Shown here one piece after another: positions 34,098 to 43,088 of a stretch of DNA of 64,000 nt. This DNA comes from Flavobacterium sp. UBA7665 (lineage in GTDB: Bacteria > Bacteroidota > Bacteroidia > Flavobacteriales > Flavobacteriaceae). The stretch lies in NCBI GenBank assembly GCA_002483285.1, contig DLHP01000029.1, positions 62,001 through 126,000 on the forward strand. The letters run 5' to 3'. The position numbers and the translations under genes were made by a program. Each line of letters starts with the position of its first letter. Position 1 is the first letter of the stretch. The notes under the pieces were generated by a model that ran no database searches, was not told where the DNA came from, and was given only the letters and a program-made list of their open reading frames with translations.

Positions 34098-34186
34098 AAA
34101 AGTCGAAAGTCAAAAGATAAAAGTCGAAAGTCGAACGGAATCGTCAATAGTGGCACTCTTTCTACTTTCGACTTTTCTCTTTTGAC
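34098..34186. repeat. Inverted short-repeat hairpin between VOC and ybaB genes
   Basis: GTCGAAA/GTCAAAA-type units. The arms at 34109-34133 and 34162-34186 pair at 23 of 25 positions over a 28-nt centre. The right arm begins in the last base of the YbaB TAG stop. It probably terminates both convergent genes. Confidence 0.8.
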
Positions 34187-34512
34187 TATTTAAAAAGGTT
34201 TTCCATTCCCGGAATCATCGGCAAATCGGCTTTCGCCACTGCGTCAAGTTCGGTTTGGTTGATTTCGCTGGCGCGTGTGATGGCTTTGTTGATAACCAGT
34301 ACGAGGTAATCTTCGAGCTGGTCTTTGTCTTCTAGCAAAGTGTCGTCGATAGTGATTGATTTTACTTCGCGATTGGCTGTCACGGTTACTTTAAGCAGGC
34401 CGTCGTTACTTTGCTCGTCGATGAGCACCGTATCAAGGCGCTTTTTGGTTTCGGCCACTTTTCTTTGGGTTTCCTGTAACTTTCCCATCATGCCCATAAG
34501 GTCTCCAAACAT
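34186..34512 (-). CDS. ybaB: YbaB/EbfC nucleoid-associated protein
   Basis: A 108-residue DNA-binding protein. The YbaB fold is recognisable from MGMMGKLQETQRKVAETKKRL (basic first helix), GLLKVTVTANREVKSITIDD and the C-terminal helix DYLVLVINKAITRASEI. Such dimers bind and bridge DNA. It is not next to dnaX or recR, its usual partners in many bacteria. A repeat-built hairpin begins in its stop codon. Confidence 0.88.
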   Translation of the reverse strand: MFGDLMGMMGKLQETQRKVAETKKRLDTVLIDEQSNDGLLKVTVTANREVKSITIDDTLLEDKDQLEDYLVLVINKAITRASEINQTELDAVAKADLPMIPGMENLFK

Positions 34513-34615
34513 ACTGATTGATTTTAAAAAATTAATTGGCCCGAAATTACTAAATTAAGCAGACAACCCAAGCGAATAAAATCAAAAATGCGCGAATCGT
34601 TAATGGTCTTTGTGT

Positions 34616-34623
34616 TATTTTTG
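34616..34623 (+). promoter_or_regulatory. Bacteroidota -7 box for oligopeptidase B
   Basis: TATTTTTG, 29 bp before the ATG at 34652. Confidence 0.5.
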
Positions 34624-34651
34624 CCGTTCCTTATTGCAAAACCAAAACGAA

Positions 34652-36712
34652 ATGCCCAAAACATTAAAAGCACCTGTCGCACCTGTAATCCCAACTACTT
34701 TAGAGAAACATGGCGACATTAGGATTGACAATTATTTCTGGCTCAACGATCGCGAGAATCCAAAGGTAATTGAATACCTGAATCAGGAAAATGCATACTA
34801 CGATTCGGCGACTGCGCATACCAAAAAATTCCAAGCCGAGCTATACGATGAGATGAAGGGTAGGATAGAGGAGAAGGACGAGTCGGTTCCGTATCTTTTC
34901 AATGGTTACTATTATATCACGCGATACGAAGTGGGCCAGGATTATCCGATTTATTCGCGCAAGAAAGGAAACCTTCAGGCTAGCGAAGAAATCATGTTCG
35001 ATTGCAACGAAATGGCCAAAGGACACAAATACTTTAAATTAAGTGGCATCAGTATCAGCAAGGACAACCAGTTTGCGGTTTTTTCGGTGGATATCGTGGG
35101 CAGGCGTATTTACACTTTACACGTCAAAAACCTCATGACGGGCGAAATTCTCTCGGATAGAGTAGAGAACGTAACCGGCAACGCGACCTGGGCCAACGAC
35201 AACAAAACCATCTTCTACACCAGACAGGACGCGCAGACGCTGCGGTCGGACAAGGTTTTCAAGCATCGTTTGGGCACCGCCGACACGCAAGATGAATTGG
35301 TGTATTTTGAAAAGGATGAGATGTTCGACGTGTCTGTTTATAAGGAGAAATCGCGTAAGTACATTGTAATTGCTTCCTCGTCGACGCTAACCACAGAATG
35401 TCAAATCGCGCTCGCAGATGAAACCGACCCAAAATTTAAGGTTTTTCAAAAAAGAAAGCGCGGGCTAGAATACAATATTTCGCATTATGGGGACAGTTTT
35501 TATATCGTCACCAATAAAGATAAGGCAACGAACTTCAAGGTCATGAAAACGCCTGAAATTGCCACGGCAAAAGAAAACTGGACCGACTTAATCCCGCACC
35601 GCAAGGAGGTATTGATTGAGGATGTCGAGATTTTTAAGGATTACCTCGTGGTTTCTGAAAGGAGCAATGGTCTCAACAAAATTCGCATCATGCCGTGGAG
35701 CGGAAAAGGCGAGTACTATTTGCCTTTTGAAAGCGAAACCTATACCGCGTATGTGTCTACCAACGTAGATTTCGATACCGATATCTTGCGTTATGGTTAC
35801 CAATCGATGGCAACGCCTTCCTCGGTAATCGACTTCAACATGAAGACAAAGGAAAAAACGGTACTCAAGGAGCAAAAGGTACTCGGCGGCAAGTTTGATA
35901 AAGACAATTACAAAGAAGAACGGGTTTGGGCAACGGCCGGTGATGGAACGAAAATTCCGATTTCTATGGTGTATCGCAAAGAACTCAAGAAAGACGGGAA
36001 GAATCCGTTGTTGTTGTACGCTTATGGTTCCTACGGCATTTCGATGGATCCGTATTTTTCATCTACGCGTTTGTCGCTTTTGGATCGCGGGTTTATCTAC
36101 GCCATTGCGCACATCCGCGGCGGCGAGGATTTGGGCCGTCAATGGTATGAAGACGGAAAATTGCTCAAGAAGAAGAACACCTTTACCGATTTTATCGATT
36201 GCTCTAAATTCGTGATTGAACAAAAATACACCAGTGCCGAACATTTATATGCCGAAGGCGGATCGGCTGGCGGTTTGCTCATGGGAGCCATTATCAACCA
36301 GGCGCCGCAATTGTATCGCGGTGTGATTGCGCAGGTACCGTTTGTGGATGTAATGACTACGATGCTCGATGATACCATTCCGCTTACGACAGGCGAATAC
36401 GATGAATGGGGCAATCCGAATGAAAAAAAATACTACGATTATATGCGATCGTACTCGCCTTATGACAATGTCAAAGCCCAGGATTATCCAAACCTTTATA
36501 TTTCAACGGGTTTGCATGATTCTCAGGTGCAATATTGGGAACCTGCCAAATGGGTAGCCAAATTGCGTGCTGTAAAAACCAATGACAATTTACTTTTCCT
36601 GAGTACAAATATGGATGCTGGTCATGGCGGGGCTTCAGGCCGGTTTGAGGCTCTAAAGGAGCTCGCCAAAGAGTTCAGTTTTATGTTAGATTTAGAAAAA
36701 ATTGAAAACTAA
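34652..36712 (+). CDS. ptrB: Oligopeptidase B-like S9 peptidase
   Basis: A 686-residue prolyl-oligopeptidase-family serine peptidase. The N-terminal part is a seven-bladed propeller (about 75-400). The C-terminal alpha/beta hydrolase domain carries Ser538 in EGGSAGGLLMG, Asp623 in GLHDSQV and His658 in DAGHGG. Oligopeptidase B cleaves peptides after Arg or Lys. No signal peptide is seen with the start at 34652, so it is likely cytoplasmic. The ATG was chosen because the family N-terminus (HGDIRIDNYFWLNDRENP) follows. Confidence 0.9.
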   Translation: MPKTLKAPVAPVIPTTLEKHGDIRIDNYFWLNDRENPKVIEYLNQENAYYDSATAHTKKFQAELYDEMKGRIEEKDESVPYLFNGYYYITRYEVGQDYPIYSRKKGNLQASEEIMFDCNEMAKGHKYFKLSGISISKDNQFAVFSVDIVGRRIYTLHVKNLMTGEILSDRVENVTGNATWANDNKTIFYTRQDAQTLRSDKVFKHRLGTADTQDELVYFEKDEMFDVSVYKEKSRKYIVIASSSTLTTECQIALADETDPKFKVFQKRKRGLEYNISHYGDSFYIVTNKDKATNFKVMKTPEIATAKENWTDLIPHRKEVLIEDVEIFKDYLVVSERSNGLNKIRIMPWSGKGEYYLPFESETYTAYVSTNVDFDTDILRYGYQSMATPSSVIDFNMKTKEKTVLKEQKVLGGKFDKDNYKEERVWATAGDGTKIPISMVYRKELKKDGKNPLLLYAYGSYGISMDPYFSSTRLSLLDRGFIYAIAHIRGGEDLGRQWYEDGKLLKKKNTFTDFIDCSKFVIEQKYTSAEHLYAEGGSAGGLLMGAIINQAPQLYRGVIAQVPFVDVMTTMLDDTIPLTTGEYDEWGNPNEKKYYDYMRSYSPYDNVKAQDYPNLYISTGLHDSQVQYWEPAKWVAKLRAVKTNDNLLFLSTNMDAGHGGASGRFEALKELAKEFSFMLDLEKIEN

Positions 36713-36727
36713 TTAGAATTTTTTACT

Positions 36728-36735
36728 TAAATTTG
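36728..36735 (+). promoter_or_regulatory. Bacteroidota -7 box for the cysteine synthase gene
   Basis: TAAATTTG, 56 bp before the ATG at 36791. Confidence 0.5.
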
Positions 36736-36790
36736 CAAGGATTTGAGGTCGATTAAATTCTGAGAAGACACCTTGATTAACTATTTATTT

Positions 36791-37831
36791 ATGAAAGAAG
36801 AAATAAAAGCCTACAAAAACGTCTTGGAATTAATAGGGAACACACCGCTTATTAAGCTCAACAAGGTTACCGAGCATTTATCCGGTAATTTTTATGCTAA
36901 AGTAGAAGCATTCAATCCCGGTCATTCTACAAAAGACAGGATTGCGTTGTTCATTATAGAAGAAGCAGAAAAAAGAGGCATACTTTCTCCCGGCGATACC
37001 ATCATAGAAACCACTTCAGGAAATACAGGCTTTAGCCTCGCGATGGTAAGCATTATCAAAGGTTACAATTGCATTTTAGCGGTAAGTTCAAAATCTTCTA
37101 AAGATAAAATCGATATGTTGCGCAGCCTTGGTGCCAAGGTATATGTTTGCCCGGCTAATGTTGCAGCAGATGATGACCGTTCTTATTATAGCGTCGCCAA
37201 GCGCTTACACGAGGAAATTAAAGGGTCGATTTACATCAACCAATATTTCAACGAACTCAATATCGATGCGCATTACCAAACCACTGGCCCGGAAATCTGG
37301 GAGCAAACCCAAGGTAAAATCACGCACCTCATCGCTTGCAGCGGAACCGGCGGAACTATATCCGGTACAGCCAAATTCTTAAAAGAACAAAATCCAAATA
37401 TCAGAATCTTAGGTGTGGATGCCTTTGGTTCGGTTCTTAAAAAATACCACGAAACCAAAGAATTCGACAATAACGAAATTTATCCGTATCGCATCGAAGG
37501 CTTAGGTAAAAACCTAATTCCAAGCGCTACCGATTTTGACGTCATCGACAAATTCACCAAAGTCACCGACGAGCAAAGTGCCCACGCCACAAGGGAAATC
37601 GCCAAAAGGGAAGGTTTATTCGTAGGGTATACTTCAGGAGCCGTACTCCAGGCAATCAAGCAATACGCAGAAGACGGCGAATTCAATGAAAACAGTAACG
37701 TTATCGCCATTTTCCCCGACCACGGATCAAGGTACATGAGCAAAGTATTCAGCGATGACTGGATGAACGAGCAGGGATTCTTTGATAGTGTGAATGCTGA
37801 GGAAGCGCAGCGGATTGAATTTATTAAATAG
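36791..37831 (+). CDS. Cysteine synthase / cystathionine beta-synthase family PLP enzyme
   Basis: A 346-residue fold-type II PLP enzyme. LIGNTPLIKLNKV opens the domain, the PLP lysine is K48 in PGHSTKDRIA, the substrate loop is TTSGNTGFSLA, and GTGGTISGTAKFL binds the phosphate. It builds cysteine or cystathionine from an activated serine or serine itself. The HST before the Lys is a variant of the more common GSV, so the exact reaction is not settled. The stop TAG is also the first part of a repeat array. Confidence 0.88.
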   Translation: MKEEIKAYKNVLELIGNTPLIKLNKVTEHLSGNFYAKVEAFNPGHSTKDRIALFIIEEAEKRGILSPGDTIIETTSGNTGFSLAMVSIIKGYNCILAVSSKSSKDKIDMLRSLGAKVYVCPANVAADDDRSYYSVAKRLHEEIKGSIYINQYFNELNIDAHYQTTGPEIWEQTQGKITHLIACSGTGGTISGTAKFLKEQNPNIRILGVDAFGSVLKKYHETKEFDNNEIYPYRIEGLGKNLIPSATDFDVIDKFTKVTDEQSAHATREIAKREGLFVGYTSGAVLQAIKQYAEDGEFNENSNVIAIFPDHGSRYMSKVFSDDWMNEQGFFDSVNAEEAQRIEFIK

Positions 37832-38052
37832 ACACGGCTGCGCCTTTGGACACGCTACGCTACTGACACGCCCTCCGGGCTTTAGACGCGCTACGCTTCA
37901 GACGCTCTGGTATTGAAATAAAATAATCATAATAAAAAAAGCTCCAGAAAATTCTGGAGCTTTTTTTATTCAGTCTAATTGTCTAAAGCCGCAGGCGTGT
38001 CCAAAGTGAAACGTGTCTAAAGCAAGGCGTGTCCAAAGGCGCAGCCGCGTCA
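37829..38052. repeat. Mirror-image array of GACACGC units around a terminator
   Basis: From the cysteine synthase stop inward there are five units starting GACACG or GACGC (37831-37910). From the yebC stop inward on the other strand there are about five units of the same type (38051 down to 37974). The outermost 25 bp of the two arms (37831-37855 and 38027-38051) match at 24 positions. Several units contain small palindromes (GGCTGCGCC, CCCTCCGGG). Both arms start inside the stop codons of the convergent genes. Confidence 0.88.
37934..37967. terminator. Bidirectional intrinsic terminator
   Basis: A-run, GCTCCAGAA-AA-TTCTGGAGC, T-run. It lies in the middle of the mirror-image array and serves both cysteine synthase and yebC. 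Confidence 0.9.
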
Positions 38053-38760
38053 CTCCTCCATCGTATGATACACATTCTGCACATCATCATCCTCTTCAAT
38101 CTTCTCGAGTAGCTTTTCTACATCGGCAACTTGCTCAGGCGTCAATTGTTTGGTTACTTGCGGAATCCTTTCAAAGCCCGACGACAAAATCTCAATCTTA
38201 CGGCTTTCGAGTTCTTTCTGGATAGAACCAAAGCTTCCAAAAGGTGCGTAAATCAAAATGCCGTCTTCATCCTCAAAAACTTCCTCAGCTCCAAAATCGA
38301 TCAATTCCAATTCTAGTTCTTCAGGATCTATACCAGCCGACGGAATCCTGAAATTACAAGTGTGGTCAAACATAAACTCAACAGAACCCTGCGTTCCCAT
38401 CGTTCCGTTGCATTTGTTGAAATAGCTGCGGATGTTTGCCACCGTCCGGTTGTTATTATCGGTCGCAGTCTCAATCAAAAGTGCAATACCGTGCGGCGCG
38501 TAGCCTTCAAACAATACTTCCTTGTAGTTCGCGGTGTCCTTATCGGTTGCTTTCTTGATCGCACGCTCTACATTTTCCTTGGGCATATTGGCCGATTTGG
38601 CATTCTGCATCACCGCACGCAACCTCGAATTGGCCTCGGGATTCGGGCCGCCTTCCTTGACTGCCATTACAATATCTTTCCCGATTCGGGTAAATGCTTT
38701 GGCCATCGCCGACCAACGCTTCATTTTTCTTCCTTTTCTAAACTCAAACGCTCTTCCCAT
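38050..38760 (-). CDS. yebC: YebC/PmpR family protein
   Basis: A 236-residue protein of the YebC family. It is recognisable from MGRAFEFRKGRKMKRWSAMAK-type basic N-terminus (here with KAFTRIGKDI), GPNPEANSRLRAVMQNAKSANMPK, and GYAPHGIALLIETATDNNNRT. Members act as transcriptional regulators or as translation factors that help at difficult stretches. The C-terminus is acidic (EEDDDVQN). Its stop codon forms the start of the repeat array shared with the cysteine synthase gene. Confidence 0.92.
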   Translation of the reverse strand: MGRAFEFRKGRKMKRWSAMAKAFTRIGKDIVMAVKEGGPNPEANSRLRAVMQNAKSANMPKENVERAIKKATDKDTANYKEVLFEGYAPHGIALLIETATDNNNRTVANIRSYFNKCNGTMGTQGSVEFMFDHTCNFRIPSAGIDPEELELELIDFGAEEVFEDEDGILIYAPFGSFGSIQKELESRKIEILSSGFERIPQVTKQLTPEQVADVEKLLEKIEEDDDVQNVYHTMEE

Positions 38761-38783
38761 TTCTAAATCTTGATTTTATGGTG

Positions 38784-38791
38784 CAAAAATA
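38784..38791 (-). promoter_or_regulatory. Bacteroidota -7 box for yebC
   Basis: TATTTTTG on the minus strand, 24 bp before the yebC ATG. Confidence 0.55.
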
Positions 38792-38812
38792 TAATTTTTT
38801 AAATTTTATGAA

Positions 38813-38880
38813 ACACAGATTTCACAGATTACACAGATTAAAAGCAGTCTCAAAATCTGTGGAATCTGTGCAATCCGTGT
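38813..38880. repeat. CACAGATT-type inverted repeat after gcvT
   Basis: Three CACAGATT-like units in each arm. The arms at 38813-38839 and 38854-38880 pair at 24 of 27 positions. The arm nearest gcvT begins in the last base of its TAA stop. A related copy lies at 44769-44837. Confidence 0.88.
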
Positions 38881-39965
38881 TAGTCTTTTTTATAAAACGG
38901 CAGTTTCACAACTTTCGCCAAAACGTCATTTTTTCTAATTCTAATGTAAATATCGCTATCTAAACCTGAATGCCCCACGGTCACATAACCCAAACCAATC
39001 CCTTTGTTCATAGAAGGTGACATCGTTCCAGAGGTTACAATACCAATTACATTCCCCGACGCATCCACAATCTCATAATCATGCCTTGGTACCGCGCGTT
39101 CCTGCATTTCAAAAGCAACAAGTTTTCTTAAAACGCCGGCTTCTTTTTGTTTCTTGAGGTTTTCAGAGTTTACGAAATCCTTAGTGAACTTGGTAATCCA
39201 ACCCAATCCGGCTTCGAGCGGAGAAGTCGTATCGTTGATGTCGTTTCCGTACAAACAAAATCCCATCTCGAGACGCAAAGTATCACGCGCTGCGAGTCCA
39301 ATGGGCTTAATGCCAAAAGCTTCACCGGCTTCAAAAACTTTATTCCAAATCGTTTCCGCTTGGTCGTTCTTGCAATAAATTTCAAATCCGCCAGAACCGG
39401 TGTAACCCGTCGCCGAAATAATAATATCATCAAATCCCGCAAAATCGCCCACCGCAAAATGGTAATACGGAATCGCCGCCAAATCCAATGATGACAATGC
39501 CTGCATCGCTTCAACGGCTTTCGGCCCTTGTATGGCAAGTAACGAATAGTCGTCCGAACGGTTCACCATCTCCACGCCCAAATCATTGTGCGATGAAATC
39601 CACGCCCAATCCTTATCGATATTCGACGCATTCACGACAAGCATATATTTTTCCTCAGCCATCTTGTAAACAATCAAATCATCCACAAGTCCGCCGTCGT
39701 TGTTGGGAAGGCAAGAATATTGTGCTTTTCCAACGGTTAAAACAGAGGCGTCGTTCGAGGTCACTTTCTGGATCAAATCCAACGCCTTTGGTCCGCTAAG
39801 GAAAAATTCACCCATATGCGACACGTCAAAAACGCCCACAGCATTGCGAACGGTTTCGTGCTCGGCATTCACGCCTTCATAAGTGATTGGCATATTGTAG
39901 CCTGCAAAAGGCAACATTTTAGCTCCTAATTTTTCGTGGAGGTGCGTGAGCGCTGTATTTTTCAT
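38880..39965 (-). CDS. gcvT: Aminomethyltransferase (glycine cleavage T protein)
   Basis: A 361-residue folate-binding enzyme that releases ammonia from the aminomethyl arm of the H protein and forms methylene-THF. Hallmarks are MLPFAGYNMPITYEG near the N-terminus, GVFDVSHMGEF with the conserved Asp-His region, TGYTGSGGFEIY, and LGLGYV-type C-terminal segment (here IGLGYVTVG). The ATG at 39965 fits the family start better than 39995. gcvH and gcvP are not in the window. Confidence 0.92.
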   Translation of the reverse strand: MKNTALTHLHEKLGAKMLPFAGYNMPITYEGVNAEHETVRNAVGVFDVSHMGEFFLSGPKALDLIQKVTSNDASVLTVGKAQYSCLPNNDGGLVDDLIVYKMAEEKYMLVVNASNIDKDWAWISSHNDLGVEMVNRSDDYSLLAIQGPKAVEAMQALSSLDLAAIPYYHFAVGDFAGFDDIIISATGYTGSGGFEIYCKNDQAETIWNKVFEAGEAFGIKPIGLAARDTLRLEMGFCLYGNDINDTTSPLEAGLGWITKFTKDFVNSENLKKQKEAGVLRKLVAFEMQERAVPRHDYEIVDASGNVIGIVTSGTMSPSMNKGIGLGYVTVGHSGLDSDIYIRIRKNDVLAKVVKLPFYKKD

Positions 39966-40056
39966 TTTTCGTGGTTTAGGAATTTGAAGCCGCAATTTAG
40001 GGGAAATATTCGCAATTTAAAAGTGCAAATTTTATTAATTGTTGGAATTATTTGAA

Positions 40057-40136
40057 GCTAATCCGGCTATCCGCTTTATCTTTTGCTTTTTAAAGAAAAA
40101 AGCAAAAGGATGCCGCTGCTATCCGGGCTAGGCCGA
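40057..40136 (+). repeat. Interspersed palindromic element, copy 3 (best preserved)
   Basis: GGCTATCCGCTTTATC, then TTTTGCTTTTT-AAAG-AAAAAAGCAAAA (a hairpin), then GGATGCCGCTGCTATCC and GGGCTAGG. It lies in the divergent gap between gcvT and the NAD(P)HX dehydratase gene. Confidence 0.85.
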
Positions 40137-40180
40137 CCGTATTCCAATGAAAAACCGTACCTTTAAGGAACTTCAAAAGA

Positions 40181-40212
40181 TTTGAATTTTGACCGCTGAA
40201 CTAGTAATTTTG
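40181..40212 (+). promoter_or_regulatory. Full Bacteroidota promoter, probably leaderless transcript
   Basis: TTTG at 40181-40184 and TAATTTTG at 40205-40212 are 20 bp apart, matching the -33/-7 consensus. The start codon is only 2 bp after the -7 box, so the transcript should begin at or very near the ATG. Confidence 0.6.
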
Positions 40213-40214
40213 AA

Positions 40215-41060
40215 ATGACGAACATCCGAATCACCGCTGCAGAAGTTTCCAAGCGCTACAAACCCACGCAACCCGACGCGCACAAAGGCACACAAGGCCA
40301 CGCGCTCTTAATCGGTGGGAGCTACGGCAAAATGGGCGCGATTTCGCTCACCACCAAAGCCGCGCTCAAATCCGGCTGCGGGCTTGTCACGGCGTTTATT
40401 CCCAAATGTGGCTACGGCATTTTGCAAATCGGCTTGCCCGAAGCCATGATTTTCACCGACACGCACAAGAACCACCTTTCCAGGATTTTATTCGACATCA
40501 CGCCGCAAGCCATTGGCATCGGTCCCGGAATCGGTAAGGAAAAAGAAACCCAAAAGGCATTGCAGCGTTTCCTCAAAACCAACGAAAAACCTCTGGTCAT
40601 TGATGCCGACGCGCTCAACATATTGTCGCTCAACCAAACTTGGTATACTTTATTGCAGCCTAGAACGATACTCACGCCGCATCCAAAGGAACTCGAACGT
40701 CTCGTCGGCCCTTGGTATTCTGACACCGAAAAAATGCAGAAAGCCATCGACTTTTCCAAACAATATCAAGTCATCATCGTGTTGAAAGGCGCACCAACCC
40801 GAATCATTGATGGCGATACGATTTATGAAAACACCACTGGAAATGCCGCGCTCGCCACAGCCGGAAGCGGCGATGTGCTCACCGGCATTATCACTGGTTT
40901 GCTCGCCCAATCCTACGAGCCGATTGATGCCGCGATTTTGGGCGTTTATCTGCACGGCCTAACCGCCGATATTGCGCTGCCCGAAACGGGTACCGAATCT
41001 TTCATCGCTTCAGACATCATCGATTATTTGGGCAAAGCGTTTTTAACCTTGCAGAAATAA
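40215..41060 (+). CDS. nnrD: ADP-dependent NAD(P)H-hydrate dehydratase (NnrD domain only)
   Basis: Repairs hydrated NADH and NADPH. This 281-residue protein is the dehydratase (ribokinase-like, CARKD) domain alone, without the NnrE epimerase domain often fused to it. It shows KGTQGHALLIGGSYGKMGAI, GIGPGIGKE, VIDADALN, LTPHPKELERL and NAALATAGSGDVLTGIITG, the last being the ATP/ADP and catalytic region. First gene of a four-gene operon: the S41 peptidase gene follows after 16 bp. Confidence 0.9.
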   Translation: MTNIRITAAEVSKRYKPTQPDAHKGTQGHALLIGGSYGKMGAISLTTKAALKSGCGLVTAFIPKCGYGILQIGLPEAMIFTDTHKNHLSRILFDITPQAIGIGPGIGKEKETQKALQRFLKTNEKPLVIDADALNILSLNQTWYTLLQPRTILTPHPKELERLVGPWYSDTEKMQKAIDFSKQYQVIIVLKGAPTRIIDGDTIYENTTGNAALATAGSGDVLTGIITGLLAQSYEPIDAAILGVYLHGLTADIALPETGTESFIASDIIDYLGKAFLTLQK

Positions 41061-41076
41061 ATTGTAAGTTAGCGTT

Positions 41077-42291
41077 ATGAAAAAGATTGCATTGCTCATT
41101 TTGTTGTGTTGCGCCTCCAACGGCCACACGCAAAGCATTTACAGGAAAGATTTTGATTTTTACTGGCAAACGGTCAAGGACAATTTTGCTTATTTTGACC
41201 GCCAGAAAACCAATTGGGATGAAGTCAAAACCATCTACAGCTGGAAAGCCGATACAATTAAAACCAAGGACGGCTTCATCCATTTCCTTGAAAAGGTCAA
41301 CAATGAACTGCACAATGGCCATGTCTACCTCAATACCAACCGCGACAGTTCGAACCGGCTGATTCCTTCGGGTTCTGATATGAAAATCAGCTACAGGGAA
41401 AACAAATTCGTGATTACCGAACTCCGCGAAAACTTCAATGCATCACTATGCGGGCTATCCAGAGGAATGGTCGTCGTACGTTGCAATGACGTTCCCATGA
41501 CCATGGCTATCCAGGAATTCCTGCCCATGACTGTCCATAAATTCGACCTTGACAGTTATGAGTATGCCGCGAATATGGTGTTGGCAGGCAAGCACAACAT
41601 CAAACGCAAAATCACGGTACTCGAGAATGGCGTCGAAAAGGATTATTTTCCCGATGTTAATCCCAACAAAACCGAGGAAAATTTCAAGGAATTGCTCGAA
41701 CAGAAAAAACTGCCGGGAAACATCGGCTACATCAAAATCAACAACTCACTCGGCAACAACGCGCTCATCAAAGCCTTCGACACGGCACTCGACGGCTTCA
41801 TGGATACCAACGGTATGATTCTCGACCTGCGCGAAACGGCCGGCGGCGGAAACACAACCGTAGCGCGCGCCATCATGGGACGATTCGCCCCACAGGAACG
41901 CGCTTATCAAAAACACATTTATATTGGTGAGGAGAATGAAACCGGCATACGCCGCAGTACTTTAGAACTCGTTACCCCACGAAAAAACGGCTACAGCAAG
42001 CCGCTCGTGATTCTCGTGGGCAACTGGACCGCCAGTATGGGCGAAGGCATCGCAATTGGTTTAGAAGGCATGCGTCGTGGTACGGTTATCGGCACCAAAA
42101 TGGCCGGTTTGTTGGGCGAGAATTTTACGTTTAAAACACCCGAACTCAAAATCCCATTTTCGTTCCCAGCCGCACAACTCCAACGGGTGAACGGGCAGCC
42201 GCGTGAAGATTTCATACCTAGCCCGATGGTCGAGGATCCCACTACGATCATCAAAGTAGCTACCGACCAACTCCAAATCAAAGCCAGATAA
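41077..42291 (+). CDS. S41 family (C-terminal processing-like) peptidase
   Basis: A 404-residue protein with a short signal peptide (KKIALLILLCCASNGHTQ), so periplasmic or exported. Residues 105-190 resemble a PDZ-like insert (SRGMVVVRCNDVPMTMAIQEF). The tail-specific protease core has GMILDLRETAGGGNTTVA and the presumed catalytic Ser320 in GNWTASMGEGIA, where the oxyanion loop is part of the motif. Its stop overlaps the start of the HipA-like kinase gene (TAATG). The substrate is unknown. Confidence 0.85.
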   Translation: MKKIALLILLCCASNGHTQSIYRKDFDFYWQTVKDNFAYFDRQKTNWDEVKTIYSWKADTIKTKDGFIHFLEKVNNELHNGHVYLNTNRDSSNRLIPSGSDMKISYRENKFVITELRENFNASLCGLSRGMVVVRCNDVPMTMAIQEFLPMTVHKFDLDSYEYAANMVLAGKHNIKRKITVLENGVEKDYFPDVNPNKTEENFKELLEQKKLPGNIGYIKINNSLGNNALIKAFDTALDGFMDTNGMILDLRETAGGGNTTVARAIMGRFAPQERAYQKHIYIGEENETGIRRSTLELVTPRKNGYSKPLVILVGNWTASMGEGIAIGLEGMRRGTVIGTKMAGLLGENFTFKTPELKIPFSFPAAQLQRVNGQPREDFIPSPMVEDPTTIIKVATDQLQIKAR

Positions 42292-43088
42292 TGATACAAA
42301 CCCAACCTTCATTGCGAACGGTCAATGTGACACGTTACATCACTCCATTGCGCGAAGGCGGATCGCTTCCGGCATTGGCCGAAGGCGATGACGATTTCAA
42401 ATACGTACTCAAATTCAAAGGCGCGGGGCACGGTGTAAAAGCGCTGATTGCCGAACTGATCGGTGGAGAAATAGCGCGGGCGCTCAACTTGCCGGTTCCC
42501 GAACTGGTGTTTGCCAACCTCGACGAAGCTTTTGGGCGTACCGAAGGCGATGAGGAAATTCAGGATTTATTGCAAGGAAGCCAGGGTTTGAACCTCGCGT
42601 TACATTTCCTGTCGGGTGCGATTAATTTTGATCCGGTCGTGACCGAGGTAGCGCCTTTGCTGGCGTCTAAAATTGTGTGGCTGGACGCGTTTATCACCAA
42701 CGTCGACCGAACGTTCCGCAATACCAATATGCTGATCTGGCATAAGGATTTATGGTTGATTGATCACGGCGCCTGTTTGTATTTCCACCATTCCTGGACC
42801 GATTGGCAAGGCCATGCCAAAAGCCCGTTCGCGCTCATCAAAGACCACGTTTTGTTGCCACAAGCTAGTTTACTCGACGAGGCCGACGAGGAACTGAAAT
42901 CAATATTGACCGACGATGTCTTAAGATCCATTACCGATTTGATTCCCGACACCTGGCTTCATTGGGAAGAAACCCACGAAACGCCCGAGCAATTGCGCGA
43001 AGTGTATCTTGGGTTTCTTAAAACCCGCCGCGATCATTCTGAAATTTTCTTAAAACAAGCCCAGGATGCAAGAGAAGCAACTATATGA
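42291..43088 (+). CDS. HipA-like kinase
   Basis: A 265-residue HipA-family kinase-like protein, much shorter than HipA (about 440). Visible kinase features are the glycine-rich KFKGAGHGVK, the catalytic loop TNVDRTFRNTN with Asp139 and Asn144, and the metal-binding Asp158 in LIDHG. These match the catalytic and DFG-like positions of HipA by spacing. It overlaps the DUF3037 gene by 23 bp and the S41 stop by 1 bp. In HipA systems the kinase is a toxin. Here there is no HipB-like antitoxin, so that role is not assumed. Confidence 0.85.
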   Translation: MIQTQPSLRTVNVTRYITPLREGGSLPALAEGDDDFKYVLKFKGAGHGVKALIAELIGGEIARALNLPVPELVFANLDEAFGRTEGDEEIQDLLQGSQGLNLALHFLSGAINFDPVVTEVAPLLASKIVWLDAFITNVDRTFRNTNMLIWHKDLWLIDHGACLYFHHSWTDWQGHAKSPFALIKDHVLLPQASLLDEADEELKSILTDDVLRSITDLIPDTWLHWEETHETPEQLREVYLGFLKTRRDHSEIFLKQAQDAREATI

